From contig NZ_JOCX01000009.1 of assembly GCF_000717915.1 (NCBI RefSeq), positions 175,816 to 239,815 of the forward strand: a DNA stretch of 64,000 bases. The letters are read 5' to 3'. Position numbers and translations under genes: made by a program. The DNA is from Streptomyces sp. NRRL S-244 (lineage in GTDB: Bacteria > Actinomycetota > Actinomycetes > Streptomycetales > Streptomycetaceae). This document shows, piece by piece, positions 1 through 7,817 of this stretch (position 1 is its first letter; each line of letters opens with the position of its first letter). Below the pieces are notes generated by a model. That model saw nothing but the letters and a program-made list of their open reading frames with translations. It did no database searches and was not told where the DNA came from.

Positions 1-341
1 TGGTGGGCGCCATCGGCACGAAGAGCCTGGACGGTTACACGTCCTGCCTGAAGGGCCCGTGCGGCATCGACGCGAAGGGGGATGCCATCGGCGTGAACAT
101 CCTCTGGGGCTCGGTGCTGAACGCCGCGCTGACCTTCCTGATCACCGCCGCGGTCGTCTACTTCCTGATGGTGCTGCCGATGGCGAAGTACCTGGCCAGG
201 ATGGAGCAGCGCCGCCGGGCCAAGGAGGGTGTCCAGGAGACCATGGAGATCACCGAGCTGGTGGTCCTCAAGGAGATCCGGGACGAGCTGGTCGCCCAGC
301 GTCAGGGTGGCGGATCCGGCCGCCCCGGCTCGGGGTACTAG
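1..341 (+). CDS. mscL: Large-conductance mechanosensitive channel MscL (3' part)
   Basis: Membrane channel that opens under hypo-osmotic stress to release small solutes. Only the C-terminal part (about 112 residues) is present; the frame is open at the left edge, so the first transmembrane helix lies outside the window. Visible are the periplasmic loop (KSLDGYTSCLKGPC), the second transmembrane helix (ILWGSVLNAALTFLITAAVV, then YFLMVLPMAKYL) and the charged cytoplasmic helix (EITELVVLKEIRDEL), in the order expected for MscL. The extra Cys pair in the loop is usual for actinobacterial MscL. The gene converges on the small gene at 346-567 with only a few bases between them. Confidence 0.93.
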   Translation, partial: VGAIGTKSLDGYTSCLKGPCGIDAKGDAIGVNILWGSVLNAALTFLITAAVVYFLMVLPMAKYLARMEQRRRAKEGVQETMEITELVVLKEIRDELVAQRQGGGSGRPGSGY

Positions 342-345
342 CAGG

Positions 346-567
346 TCAGACGTGGTGCGGCGGCTTCTCGTCGAGGAAGCGTGCCAGGTCGGCCGCGCTC
401 CCGGCGGAGGCCGGCCGCTCGCCCCACCCGCGGTCGGTGTCGTCCGAGGACTGCTGGTCCAGCGGGTCGTCGAAGACGAGCCGGGGCCTCGGCCGCGCCA
501 CGGGGGCGGCCTCGGGCCGGGGCTCGGGCTGCGAGGACTGCGGGTCGGAGGCGGGGGCGCTGCTCAT
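346..567 (-). CDS. Small conserved hypothetical protein, 73 aa
   Basis: A short acidic, Pro/Ala-rich protein with no recognisable catalytic domain. The middle (DDPLDQQSSDDTDRGWGE) and the C-terminus (ADLARFLDEKPPHHV) have the look of a Streptomyces-restricted conserved protein; the N-terminal half is low complexity and probably disordered. The ATG is preceded by a clear GGAGG ribosome binding site seven bases upstream, which supports translation. It converges with mscL and lies upstream of, but divergent from, the LtrA-family gene. No signal peptide or membrane segment is seen. Function unknown. Confidence 0.75.
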   Translation of the reverse strand: MSSAPASDPQSSQPEPRPEAAPVARPRPRLVFDDPLDQQSSDDTDRGWGERPASAGSAADLARFLDEKPPHHV

Positions 568-704
568 GCCTCCAGGGTACGGCCGCCCCCGCCCGGGCCT
601 GCGACCGTCCCGTCGCCCACAGTGCGTAGGTCAGGGGGTCCGCTGCCCCGTCGGCGCCGCGCGCCTCGCCTGCCGACCGGCGTACGGCTGCTGTCCTGTG
701 CGGT

Positions 705-1859
705 ATGACGTACGTACCGATGACCTCCCGCAGCCGGAACGAGGGCCACCGGGCCTCGACCCCGCTGGAGCTGTTCTTCGACCTCTGCTTCGTCGTCGCC
801 GTGGCGCAGGCCGGCCGGCAGCTCGTCCACGCGCTCGCCGAGGGTCATTTCGGCGCCGGCATCACCGGCTACCTCTTCGTGTTCTTCGGGGTGTGGTGGG
901 CCTGGATGAACTTCACCTGGTTCGCCTCCGCCTACGACGTCGACGACGTGCCGTACCGGATCGCGACCCTGGTGCAGATCGCCGGCGTGCTCATCTACTC
1001 GGCCGGGATCCCGCGCGCCTTCAACGACAACGACTGGACCATCTCCGTCCTCGGCTACGTGGTGATGCGCTTCGCGCTCGCCGCGCAGTGGCTGCGCGCC
1101 GCCGCCGGGGAGCGGGGTCCGGCCCGGCGCACGGCGCTCACGTACGCGGTGGGGCTGCTGCTCTGCCAGGCCGGCTGGGTGGCCCTGCTCGCCGCGCCCG
1201 AGCAGTCCCGCAGGTGGCTGTTCCTGCTGCTCGTGATGGTGGAGCTGCTGATTCCGCTCCTCGCCGAGCGGAGCTACCAAACCCAGTGGCATCCGCACCA
1301 CATCGCCGAGCGGTACGGCCTGTTCACCATCATCGTGCTCGGCGAGACCATCGCCGCCAGCACGGTCGCGGTCCAGTCGGCGATCGACGAGCACGAAGCG
1401 CTGGGCGAGCTGCTGCCGATCGCCGCGGGCGGGCTGCTGCTGGTCTTCGCCGCCTGGTGGATCTACTTCGCGGTCCCCGCGCACGACCGGCTGCAGAGCA
1501 ACCGCCAGGCCATCCCGTGGGGGTACGGGCACTACGTGATCTTCGCTTCGGCCGCGGCCATCGGCGCCGGCATCGAAGTGGCGATCGAGCACACGGTCGG
1601 CAAGGCCCACCTCTCGGGCCTGTCCGCCAACCTCTCGGTGTGCGTCCCGGCGGCGCTCTTCCTGGCCTTCGTCTGGCTCCTGCACTCCCGCCACTTCAAG
1701 CGCGGTACGGCCCAGCAGCTGGTCCTGCCGCTCACGGCGCTGGCGATCCTCGCCTGCGCGTGGACCGGCGCGCAGGCGGTGCTGTGGGCCGGGCTGGTCG
1801 CCGCGGCCTCCGTCGCGGTGGGCGTGACCTTGGCCGACCGGGAGCGTTCTGGTGCGTGA
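705..1859 (+). CDS. Low temperature requirement A (LtrA) family membrane protein
   Basis: A 384-residue polytopic membrane protein with the LtrA family layout: an N-terminal motif (STPLELFFDLCFVVAVAQ) followed by about ten hydrophobic segments and the family signature HIAERYGLFTIIVLGE near residues 197-212. LtrA was named from a Listeria mutant that grows poorly in the cold, but the biochemical activity is not established. No strong Shine-Dalgarno sequence precedes the ATG, so a leaderless or weakly initiated transcript is possible. It is followed after 63 bases by the P450 gene on the same strand, so the two may be cotranscribed. Confidence 0.88.
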   Translation: MTYVPMTSRSRNEGHRASTPLELFFDLCFVVAVAQAGRQLVHALAEGHFGAGITGYLFVFFGVWWAWMNFTWFASAYDVDDVPYRIATLVQIAGVLIYSAGIPRAFNDNDWTISVLGYVVMRFALAAQWLRAAAGERGPARRTALTYAVGLLLCQAGWVALLAAPEQSRRWLFLLLVMVELLIPLLAERSYQTQWHPHHIAERYGLFTIIVLGETIAASTVAVQSAIDEHEALGELLPIAAGGLLLVFAAWWIYFAVPAHDRLQSNRQAIPWGYGHYVIFASAAAIGAGIEVAIEHTVGKAHLSGLSANLSVCVPAALFLAFVWLLHSRHFKRGTAQQLVLPLTALAILACAWTGAQAVLWAGLVAAASVAVGVTLADRERSGA

Positions 1860-1922
1860 GGACGGCGGGCTCCGCGGCCGCGGCGGCCACGGCGAGCGCG
1901 CCGGCGACAGGGAGAAGAAACG

Positions 1923-3191
1923 ATGAAGGTCCCGGTACAGCGGTACGCGGACACGGGCGCGGCAGTGGCGGAGTACGGGGAGCTCGCCGACCCGGCGTTC
2001 TGGCAGCAGCCCCCGGCGGCGCGGCTCGCGGCGTTCGCCCGGCTGCGGGCCCTGGACTCCCCCGTCTACGTGCCCGAGGGGAAGGGCCGCGGGCACTGGG
2101 CCCTCGTACGGCACGCGGACGTGCAGGAGGCGAGCCGGCTGCCCAAGGTCTTCGCCAGCGCGCCCGGGGTGACCACGCCCGAGCCGGCCCGGTGGGTGCG
2201 GGCGCTGTTCGGGGACTCGATGGTCAACCTGGACGGCGCGGACCACGCCCGGCTGCGCAAGATCGTGCAGCGGGCGTTCACCCCGCGGCTGCTGGCGGCG
2301 GCCGAGGCGGACATCCACGCGGTGGCCGCCCGGATCGTGGACGACGTACTGGCGCAGGAGCCCGACGAGTTCGTCACGGCCGTGGCCTCCCGGCTGCCGC
2401 TGGAGGTCATCTGCAACATGATGGGGATCCCGGAGCGCTACCGCGCCGAGATCGCCGACCGCGTCAACCACGCCTCGGAGAACATCGGCGTCGAGCGGGG
2501 CCTGGCCTCGCGGCTGCGGATGCCCGGGCGCGGGCTGCGGGCCCTGGCCAAGATGCAGCGGATGGTCGCGGGCATCGGCCGGGAGCGGCGCAAGAACCCC
2601 ACCGGCGACCTGATCTCGGCCCTGGTCAGCGCGGACGTGGATGGCCAGGCGCTGAACGCCCGCCAGCTCGGCGCGTTCTTCTCGCTGCTGATGGTGGCCG
2701 GGGTGGAGACCACGCGCAACGCGATCACCCACGGGCTGACCCTGCTGACCGACCACCCCGCCCAACGGGACCTGCTGCTCGGGGACTTCGAGACGTACGC
2801 GGACGGCGCGGTGGACGAGATGATCCGCCACTCGACACCGATCATCCAGTTCCGCCGGACGGTGACCGCCGAACACACCCTGGGCGGACATCTGCTGCGG
2901 CCCGGCGACAAGGTGGTGCTGTACTACGCCTCCGCCAACCGCGACGAGGCGGTCTTCCCCGACCCCGACGCCTTCGACATCACCCGCTCGCCCAATCCGC
3001 ACCTGGGCTTCGGCGGCGGCGGCCCGCACTTCTGCCTGGGCGCGCACCTGGCCCGGGTGGAGATGAAGGCCCTGTTCCGCGAGCTGCTGACCCGGCCGGT
3101 GGGGCTGCGGGCGGTGGGGCTGCCGGACCTGGCGGGCTCGAACTTCGACAACCGGGTCCGCTCGCTCAAGTTCGCCTTCGAACGCCCCTGA
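1923..3191 (+). CDS. Cytochrome P450
   Basis: A 422-residue soluble bacterial P450 that would hydroxylate a small hydrophobic substrate using ferredoxin-derived electrons. Landmarks: I-helix oxygen-binding motif AGVETTRN (near 259), K-helix ExxR in EMIRHSTP, and the heme-cysteine loop FGGGGPHFCLGAHLAR near residue 360. The sequence around the heme loop (NRDEAVFPDPDAFDITRSPNPHLGFG) resembles the CYP124/125/142 group of steroid or branched-lipid hydroxylases, but the substrate cannot be assigned. AGGGAG lies about ten bases before the ATG. No ferredoxin gene is adjacent and there is no biosynthetic cluster around it. Confidence 0.93.
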   Translation: MKVPVQRYADTGAAVAEYGELADPAFWQQPPAARLAAFARLRALDSPVYVPEGKGRGHWALVRHADVQEASRLPKVFASAPGVTTPEPARWVRALFGDSMVNLDGADHARLRKIVQRAFTPRLLAAAEADIHAVAARIVDDVLAQEPDEFVTAVASRLPLEVICNMMGIPERYRAEIADRVNHASENIGVERGLASRLRMPGRGLRALAKMQRMVAGIGRERRKNPTGDLISALVSADVDGQALNARQLGAFFSLLMVAGVETTRNAITHGLTLLTDHPAQRDLLLGDFETYADGAVDEMIRHSTPIIQFRRTVTAEHTLGGHLLRPGDKVVLYYASANRDEAVFPDPDAFDITRSPNPHLGFGGGGPHFCLGAHLARVEMKALFRELLTRPVGLRAVGLPDLAGSNFDNRVRSLKFAFERP

Positions 3192-3252
3192 GGGGCGCGG
3201 CCGGCCGGCCACCGGGCAGGCTGGGGGCCCGGCGGCCGGAGCGGGGGGAGAG

Positions 3253-3298
3253 AGGGATCCCAGGGGATCCCGGGGGATCCCGGGGGATCCCGGGGAGC
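3253..3298. repeat. Tandem GGGGATCCC-type repeat
   Basis: Four imperfect tandem copies of an 11-base unit built on the palindrome GGGATCCC. They lie in the gap between the convergent P450 gene and the DUF5949-like gene. Each unit can pair with any other, so the tract could fold and act as a bidirectional transcription stop, but it lacks a U-run. It could equally be a simple-sequence expansion. Confidence 0.6.
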
Positions 3299-3302
3299 GC
3301 CC

Positions 3303-3794
3303 CTACTGGAGGCGCCGCACCGCGAGCACGCAGTGCGCGCTGCCCGTGAGCACGGACTCGTCGCCCGCGAACTCCTGGAGGGTCTTCGGATCGACCGGCT
3401 GGCCCGGAACGGCCTCGGGCCAGGCGCGCGTGGCGAACAGGAAGTAGGCCTGGCCGCTCTCGTTGGCCGCGGCGACCCACTCGTCCGGGGCGGTGCAGGT
3501 CGCGTTCAGCCCCGGCAGGGTCAGCGCGACCTGGTTGTCCGCGAGAACGATCTGCACGGGGAAGCCGGCCGGGTTGCGGGTGCCGTCCATGACCACGTCA
3601 CCGATGGGCAGGCCGATCTCCTCCAGCAGCCCGCGGGCGGCCGTCTCGCCGGCCTCCCGCCCCTGCGGCCCGTCGCCGAGGCTGTAGGCCAGCAGGTACG
3701 GGATGTCGTGGCCCTCGGAAGGGTCGCCGATCCAGGCGAGCACGGAAAGGGTGCCGAGATGAGACCGGTCGGTTTCGGCTTGAGTTGAAGTCAT
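3303..3794 (-). CDS. DUF5949-like family protein, 163 aa
   Basis: A soluble protein of unknown function with the look of the Streptomyces DUF5949 family: N-terminal LGTLSVLAWIGDPSEGHDIP, a central DGTRNPAGFPVQIVL, and C-terminal GQAYFLFATRAWPE. The start at 3794 (MTSTQAETDRS) is preferred over upstream in-frame starts because those would run into the lipoprotein gene at 3851. No signal peptide or membrane helix is seen. It lies directly downstream of the lipoprotein gene on the same strand with a 56-base gap, so the two could be cotranscribed. Family assignment is from recognition of sequence style, not a search. Confidence 0.78.
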   Translation of the reverse strand: MTSTQAETDRSHLGTLSVLAWIGDPSEGHDIPYLLAYSLGDGPQGREAGETAARGLLEEIGLPIGDVVMDGTRNPAGFPVQIVLADNQVALTLPGLNATCTAPDEWVAAANESGQAYFLFATRAWPEAVPGQPVDPKTLQEFAGDESVLTGSAHCVLAVRRLQ

Positions 3795-3850
3795 GCGCCG
3801 CACCCTAGTGCTCTCCCCGCCGCGCCTTTTCGGCCTTTCACCCGCGCGGG

Positions 3851-4459
3851 CTAGACGGCCCAGAATCCTTCTCCGGAATTCGCCTGCATGTTCGCGTCCT
3901 GGTACTGGAGCCGCACAATGCGCGCCTTTTCCGGGATTTCGAACACCACCCACCCCTCGGCCCGCTGGCCGACGGCGAGGGATTCGAAGACGAGCGGTTT
4001 TCCGGTGGTCAGTTCACCGGTCGGCACCACCCCGTGGCGACCGCCCGCGCTGTCGTACGCCCACATCTGCCCGAGGTCCCCGTACGAGTCCCCGCCGACG
4101 TTGACGAACGACATCGAGGCGGCCACCCAGCGCTTCCCCGCGGGCGGGGCGTAGTCCTTCTCCACGCTGACCGCCGGGTCGACGTACGCGTTGAGCAGGG
4201 CCTGCAGGTGCCGGCCCACCTGGCGGCCGCGCACCCGTACGGACTCACCCACATGGGCTTCCTTCGAAGCGGCCCGGGCCGCCCCCGGGGCCCCGGCCGC
4301 CGGATCCTCCCCGGACCCCGGCGCGCCGTCGTCCACCGGGACGGCGGGCGCCGCGGCGGGGGCGAGCGCGGCCCCCTCGGGGGCGCCGGAGCAGGCCGTG
4401 GCACCGAACAGCAGCAAGGGGAGGAGGGCGGCGGCGAGGACGGAAGCGGACTGGCGCAT
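3851..4459 (-). CDS. Secreted lipoprotein with DUF4352-like domain
   Basis: A 202-residue putative lipoprotein. The N-terminus has a short charged start, a hydrophobic stretch and a lipobox (LFGATACSG) with the lipidated Cys near residue 23. An Ala/Pro-rich linker to about residue 65 is followed by a beta-rich domain (VRVRGRQVGRHLQALLNAY, then RWVAASMSFVNVGGDSYGDLG and GWVVFEIPE) that resembles the immunoglobulin-like DUF4352 fold, often found in Gram-positive lipoproteins. The exact role is unknown. It is divergent from the secreted DUF6299-like gene at 4630, with a 170-base shared intergenic region. Confidence 0.82.
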   Translation of the reverse strand: MRQSASVLAAALLPLLLFGATACSGAPEGAALAPAAAPAVPVDDGAPGSGEDPAAGAPGAARAASKEAHVGESVRVRGRQVGRHLQALLNAYVDPAVSVEKDYAPPAGKRWVAASMSFVNVGGDSYGDLGQMWAYDSAGGRHGVVPTGELTTGKPLVFESLAVGQRAEGWVVFEIPEKARIVRLQYQDANMQANSGEGFWAV

Positions 4460-4629
4460 GCGTGATCCCTTCGGGGACCTTCGTCGGAGGTATTTCGGCC
4501 AGTCTCACGCGCCCGAGCGGGCAATTGCACACACCGACACGAGTGTGCGCAAGGAGTTGCCCGCCATCTGCCAGCACAATGCGTTTCGGCGCTTTTGTGC
4601 CGACCCCACCCCACCCCCCTGGAGGATTC

Positions 4630-5067
4630 ATGCGAGTTTCCACCCGCCGCCTGGCCGTGACGGTGCTTTCCACGCTGACCGCCGCCACCGCATTCACCGC
4701 ACCGGCCGAAGCCACCGTTTTCGAGCAGGGCATTTCCGTACAGGACGCGTACGTCGCCGCCGACGGCGCGGTCACCCTTTCCGGGGCGTACCACTGCGAG
4801 CAGGCGTCACCCTCGGGGGTGATGCAGATCAAGGCGACCGTCGTACAGGAGGAGGGCCACCGGCTGAGCATCGGCGCGGAGCAGCCGGTCTGCGACGGCC
4901 GGGAGCACCGCTGGGTCGCCGTCGCGCCCGGCCGCTTCGCGAACGTGCACCCGGGCCACGCGGAGGTCACCGCGGAACTCCAGGAGATCCACCTCTCGGG
5001 CGTGATGCCGAAGTCGGTCGCCACGGTCGCCCAGGACACGCAGGACGTAGAGGTCCACGAGCACTGA
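4630..5067 (+). CDS. Secreted DUF6299-like protein
   Basis: A 145-residue exported protein. The signal peptide is clear (MRVSTRRLAVTVLSTLTAAT, cleaved near PAEA), followed by a beta-rich domain with the pattern VAADGAVTLSGAYHC, a second Cys in PVCDGREHRW and a C-terminal AEVTAELQEI strand, typical of the Streptomyces DUF6299 family; the two Cys probably form a disulphide. The ATG at 4630 follows a strong GGAGG seven bases upstream, which fixes the start although the frame is open further upstream. Function unknown, presumably cell-surface or extracellular. Confidence 0.85.
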   Translation: MRVSTRRLAVTVLSTLTAATAFTAPAEATVFEQGISVQDAYVAADGAVTLSGAYHCEQASPSGVMQIKATVVQEEGHRLSIGAEQPVCDGREHRWVAVAPGRFANVHPGHAEVTAELQEIHLSGVMPKSVATVAQDTQDVEVHEH

Positions 5068-5112
5068 GCGGTGCCGCGGGGCACCTGACACGCGCCCGGC
5101 CGGTAGCCGCCG

Positions 5113-5403
5113 CTACCGGCAGGCGGGCGCCACGCCGGTCATCGACATGAACGCGACGGTCCGGCAGCCGGGATCCGCGGGCGGGCGCCCGGCCGTACGG
5201 TGCACGGCCGTCGGTACGCCGACGGTCAGCAGGAGCAGCGCGAGGAGAGCGGTCGTGGCCCCCCTGCCCGGCCGCTTGTTCAGCCGGTGCACGGCGGGAT
5301 CCCGGTCCGTGTGGTCGTCCGTTCCATGGACCGCATCATCACTCCGGCCCCCGCATGCCACAACTCGGCGTGAACGCAAGGTCACCGTCCGGTACAGGAT
5401 CAT
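5113..5403 (-). CDS. Possible small membrane/secreted protein coupled to the phosphatase gene
   Basis: A 96-codon frame beginning ATGATC, where the A-T-G overlaps the TGA stop of the upstream phosphatase gene (ATGA overlap), the classical arrangement for translational coupling. It contains one hydrophobic segment (TALLALLLLTVGVPTAV) flanked by Arg-rich sequence and ends with a pair of Cys (GCRTV, APACR). In-frame GTG codons further in could be the true start. No family is recognised. The region converges on the DUF6299-like gene. Support is the coupling overlap plus the hydrophobic segment; it could be fortuitous. Confidence 0.4.
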   Translation of the reverse strand: MILYRTVTLRSRRVVACGGRSDDAVHGTDDHTDRDPAVHRLNKRPGRGATTALLALLLLTVGVPTAVHRTAGRPPADPGCRTVAFMSMTGVAPACR

Positions 5404-7499
5404 CCGACGCTCCGCGCCGTGCCCGCGACGTCGAACTCGCACCACACCGCCTTGCCGTCGCCCCGGGACTCCACGCCCCAGTGCGTGGCCAGCGCGTCCA
5501 CCAGCAGCAGCCCGCGCCCGGTGGTCGCGGCCTCCCCCGGGGTGCGCCGGCGCGGCCAGACGCTGGAGCGGTCCTTGACCCAGAGCCGGATCCGCCGGAC
5601 CGGCTCCGGCAGCACCTCCATGGTCAGCACCGCCCCGCCGTCCGTGTGCAGCAGGGCGTTGACCAGCAGTTCCCCGGCGGCCAGTTCCACGTCGTCGGCG
5701 AGCTCCGGCATGCCCCAGTCGCGCAGCGCCTGCCGCAGGGCGTAGCGGGCCTCCGAGAGGCCCTCCGGGTCCGCCTGGTGGATGTACTGGTGGATCCGCG
5801 GGGCCCGGTGGGTACCGGGGTCGGGGGCCCGGCGCAGCACCAGCAGGGCCACGTCGTCCCCGGAGCCCCACCGCTCCCAGAGCCGGTCCGACAGGTGGTC
5901 GGCGAGCGCCCCCGCCTCCTGCGGGCCGCTGCGCACGGCGTGGGCGAGGGCCTCCATGCCCTGGGTGATGGCGGTGCCGGGCTCCTCGACCAGGCCGTCG
6001 GTGCACAGCACCAGCGTCTCCCCGGGGACCAGGTCGAGCCGGGTCTCGGGGAAGTCCTCCTGCTCGAACACGGAGGCCAGCCCGAGCGGCAGTCCGCCCC
6101 GTACGTTCGGCCAGCCCGTACGCCCGTCCGTGTGCCGGATCAGCGGCCCGAGGTGGCCCGCGCGGACGGCCCGTACGCCTCCGGTCTCCAGGTCCACCTG
6201 TGCGTACATGCAGGTCGCGAAGCGCTCGGTGTCCAGCTCGGCCAGGAAGCGGGAGGCCCGGGCCAGGACGGTGGACGGCGGATGGCCCTCCCCCGCGTAC
6301 GCCCGCAGCGCGATCCGCAGCTGGCCCATGATCGCCGCCGCGTGCGTGTCATGGCCCTGTACGTCGCCCACGACGATGCCGACCCGGTCGCGGGGCAGCG
6401 CGATCACGTCGTACCAGTCCCCGCCGACCTCCCGCCCGCTCCACGCGGAGTGGTAGCGCACCGCGATCTCCCCGCCGCTGATCTCGGGGATCCGGCGCGG
6501 CAGCATCGAGGCCTGCAGGCCCGTGGCGAACTCCCGCTCCTGGTCGAACAGGAGCGCCCGCTGGAGGGACTGCGCCACGATGCCGGCCAGGCCCAGGCAG
6601 AGGTTGCGCTCCTCCGGGCTGAAGTCGCTGCGCCGCCGGTAGAACAGGACCAGCCCGCCGATCGCCTTGGCCTGCGCGATCAGCGGCAGGTAGGCGGCGG
6701 CGTCGAAGCGGATCCGGCGCAGGTAGTCCGCGAGCAGCGGGAACTCGCCCGCCAGTTCGGTGAGGGAAGTGACGAACCGCGCCTTTCGGGTAAGCACCGC
6801 CTGCGACAGCGGCAGCGAGCCGTCCAGCCGGGTGAACCGCCGTTCGCTGAGGATCTCCAGCGACTCCCCGCTCAGCGCGATGATCTTGATGGCGCCGTTC
6901 TCGACCAGCCCCAGGGCCAGCCCGTCCGCGCCGAGCCGCTCCAGCGCCCCCGCCCCGGTCAGCGTGGCCGTGACGTCGTCGACCGTCACCGCCCGCGACA
7001 GGGCCTCCGTCGTCCGCTGCACGATCGTGGCCTGCTGGGCCCGCGCCGACTCCAGCTTGCGCAGCACGGTGGCGTGGGCGAGCTCGGCCGTCGCGTCCCG
7101 GACGATCCCGACGATCCGCAGGGGCCGCCCGTCGGCGTCGCGCAGGATCCGGCCCTGCGTGTGCGTCCACTGGTCGGCGCCGTCGCGCCGCTGCACGGTG
7201 AAGTACGAGCCGTACGTCTCCATGCCGCCGTCCAGGGCCGCCTGCGTGGACTCCGCCAGCCGGGCCCCGTCGTCGGCCGGGATCCGCAGCCCCAGCCCCT
7301 CCGGGGTGTCGTCGAACTCCTCCCGCTCCAGGTCGAAGACCACCAGCCCGGACTCGTCGAGCGTCAGCGTCCCGGCGGCCAGGTCCCACTCGAAGCTGCC
7401 CATGCCGTTCAGCGCGAGCCGCTCGCCGGGCCCCGTCACGGGGTCCCGGCTGCCCTGCCCGGATCTGTCGCGCTCCGCCGCTGCCACGAGACACACCAC
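5400..7499 (-). CDS. PAS-GAF-PP2C (SpoIIE-type) phosphatase with C-terminal HATPase domain
   Basis: A 699-residue signalling protein. Order: PAS-like sensor (about 25-140), GAF domain (about 160-320), SpoIIE/PP2C serine phosphatase (about 335-545; metal-binding GGDWYDVIAL and GDVQGHDTHAA, later CTDGLVE and DDVALLVL), then an anti-sigma-type ATPase domain (about 565-690; N-box ELLVNALLHTDGG, G-box TGRGLLLVDAL). Such fusions act in partner-switching on anti-sigma and anti-anti-sigma factors and are abundant in Streptomyces. The GTG start abuts the stop of the gene at 7500-7799 with no gap, so the two are cotranslated. The stop overlaps a possible small ORF downstream. Confidence 0.92.
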   Translation of the reverse strand: MVCLVAAAERDRSGQGSRDPVTGPGERLALNGMGSFEWDLAAGTLTLDESGLVVFDLEREEFDDTPEGLGLRIPADDGARLAESTQAALDGGMETYGSYFTVQRRDGADQWTHTQGRILRDADGRPLRIVGIVRDATAELAHATVLRKLESARAQQATIVQRTTEALSRAVTVDDVTATLTGAGALERLGADGLALGLVENGAIKIIALSGESLEILSERRFTRLDGSLPLSQAVLTRKARFVTSLTELAGEFPLLADYLRRIRFDAAAYLPLIAQAKAIGGLVLFYRRRSDFSPEERNLCLGLAGIVAQSLQRALLFDQEREFATGLQASMLPRRIPEISGGEIAVRYHSAWSGREVGGDWYDVIALPRDRVGIVVGDVQGHDTHAAAIMGQLRIALRAYAGEGHPPSTVLARASRFLAELDTERFATCMYAQVDLETGGVRAVRAGHLGPLIRHTDGRTGWPNVRGGLPLGLASVFEQEDFPETRLDLVPGETLVLCTDGLVEEPGTAITQGMEALAHAVRSGPQEAGALADHLSDRLWERWGSGDDVALLVLRRAPDPGTHRAPRIHQYIHQADPEGLSEARYALRQALRDWGMPELADDVELAAGELLVNALLHTDGGAVLTMEVLPEPVRRIRLWVKDRSSVWPRRRTPGEAATTGRGLLLVDALATHWGVESRGDGKAVWCEFDVAGTARSVG

Positions 7500-7799
7500 C
7501 TAACGGCCGGGCCAGCACGGCTGGGAGATCAGCCGCTCCCACTCCTCGTCAGGATGCCCCGGAAGGGTGCGCCCGGCCTCCTGCCAGCGCTGGACGAGGA
7601 AGAGGTAGATCGTCGGCTGATCCGGTGCCGCGTGCCCGGGAGGGGTGTGGGCGGGAGGGGCGTACGGCGAGGCGGCGGGCCTGGCCGTAGGCCGCGGCGC
7701 GGGCCTCGCGCCGGGCCTGGCCGCGCCGGGCTGCTCCGCCCGGCTCGCGGGAATGCGCACCCAGCCACGGCCGCCCTGTGCTCGCTGCTCCGCACTCAT
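7500..7799 (-). CDS. Small conserved hypothetical protein, 99 aa
   Basis: A Pro/Ala-rich, probably disordered N-terminal half is followed by a compact conserved segment (QPTIYLFLVQRWQEAGRT then DEEWERLIS). No family name can be given with confidence. It sits 18 bases downstream of the flavin oxidoreductase gene and its stop codon directly abuts the GTG of the phosphatase gene, so it is the middle member of a likely three-gene operon. The tight spacing suggests it works with the phosphatase or its signalling pathway, but that is only inference. Confidence 0.72.
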   Translation of the reverse strand: MSAEQRAQGGRGWVRIPASRAEQPGAARPGARPAPRPTARPAASPYAPPAHTPPGHAAPDQPTIYLFLVQRWQEAGRTLPGHPDEEWERLISQPCWPGR

Positions 7800-7817
7800 C
7801 GCGGTCCCTTCTCGACC

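Noticed and set aside
1923..3191. A secondary-metabolite cluster around the P450 gene.
   Set aside because: No core biosynthetic enzymes, ferredoxin or resistance gene lie next to it; neighbours are housekeeping or unknown small proteins.
564..3212. A very long minus-strand open frame (over 880 codons) opposite the LtrA and P450 genes, and similar long frames opposite or across other genes (for example 59-3349, 5355-7985, 29342-32536).
   Set aside because: They are created by high GC third-position bias. Their translations are Arg/Gly/Pro-rich with no family resemblance, and well-supported genes lie on the other strand or frame.
3253..3298. The GGGGATCCC tandem tract as a vector or linker sequence left from cloning.
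   Set aside because: The unit recurs with natural variation and the flanks are normal Streptomyces sequence; no vector sequence is seen.
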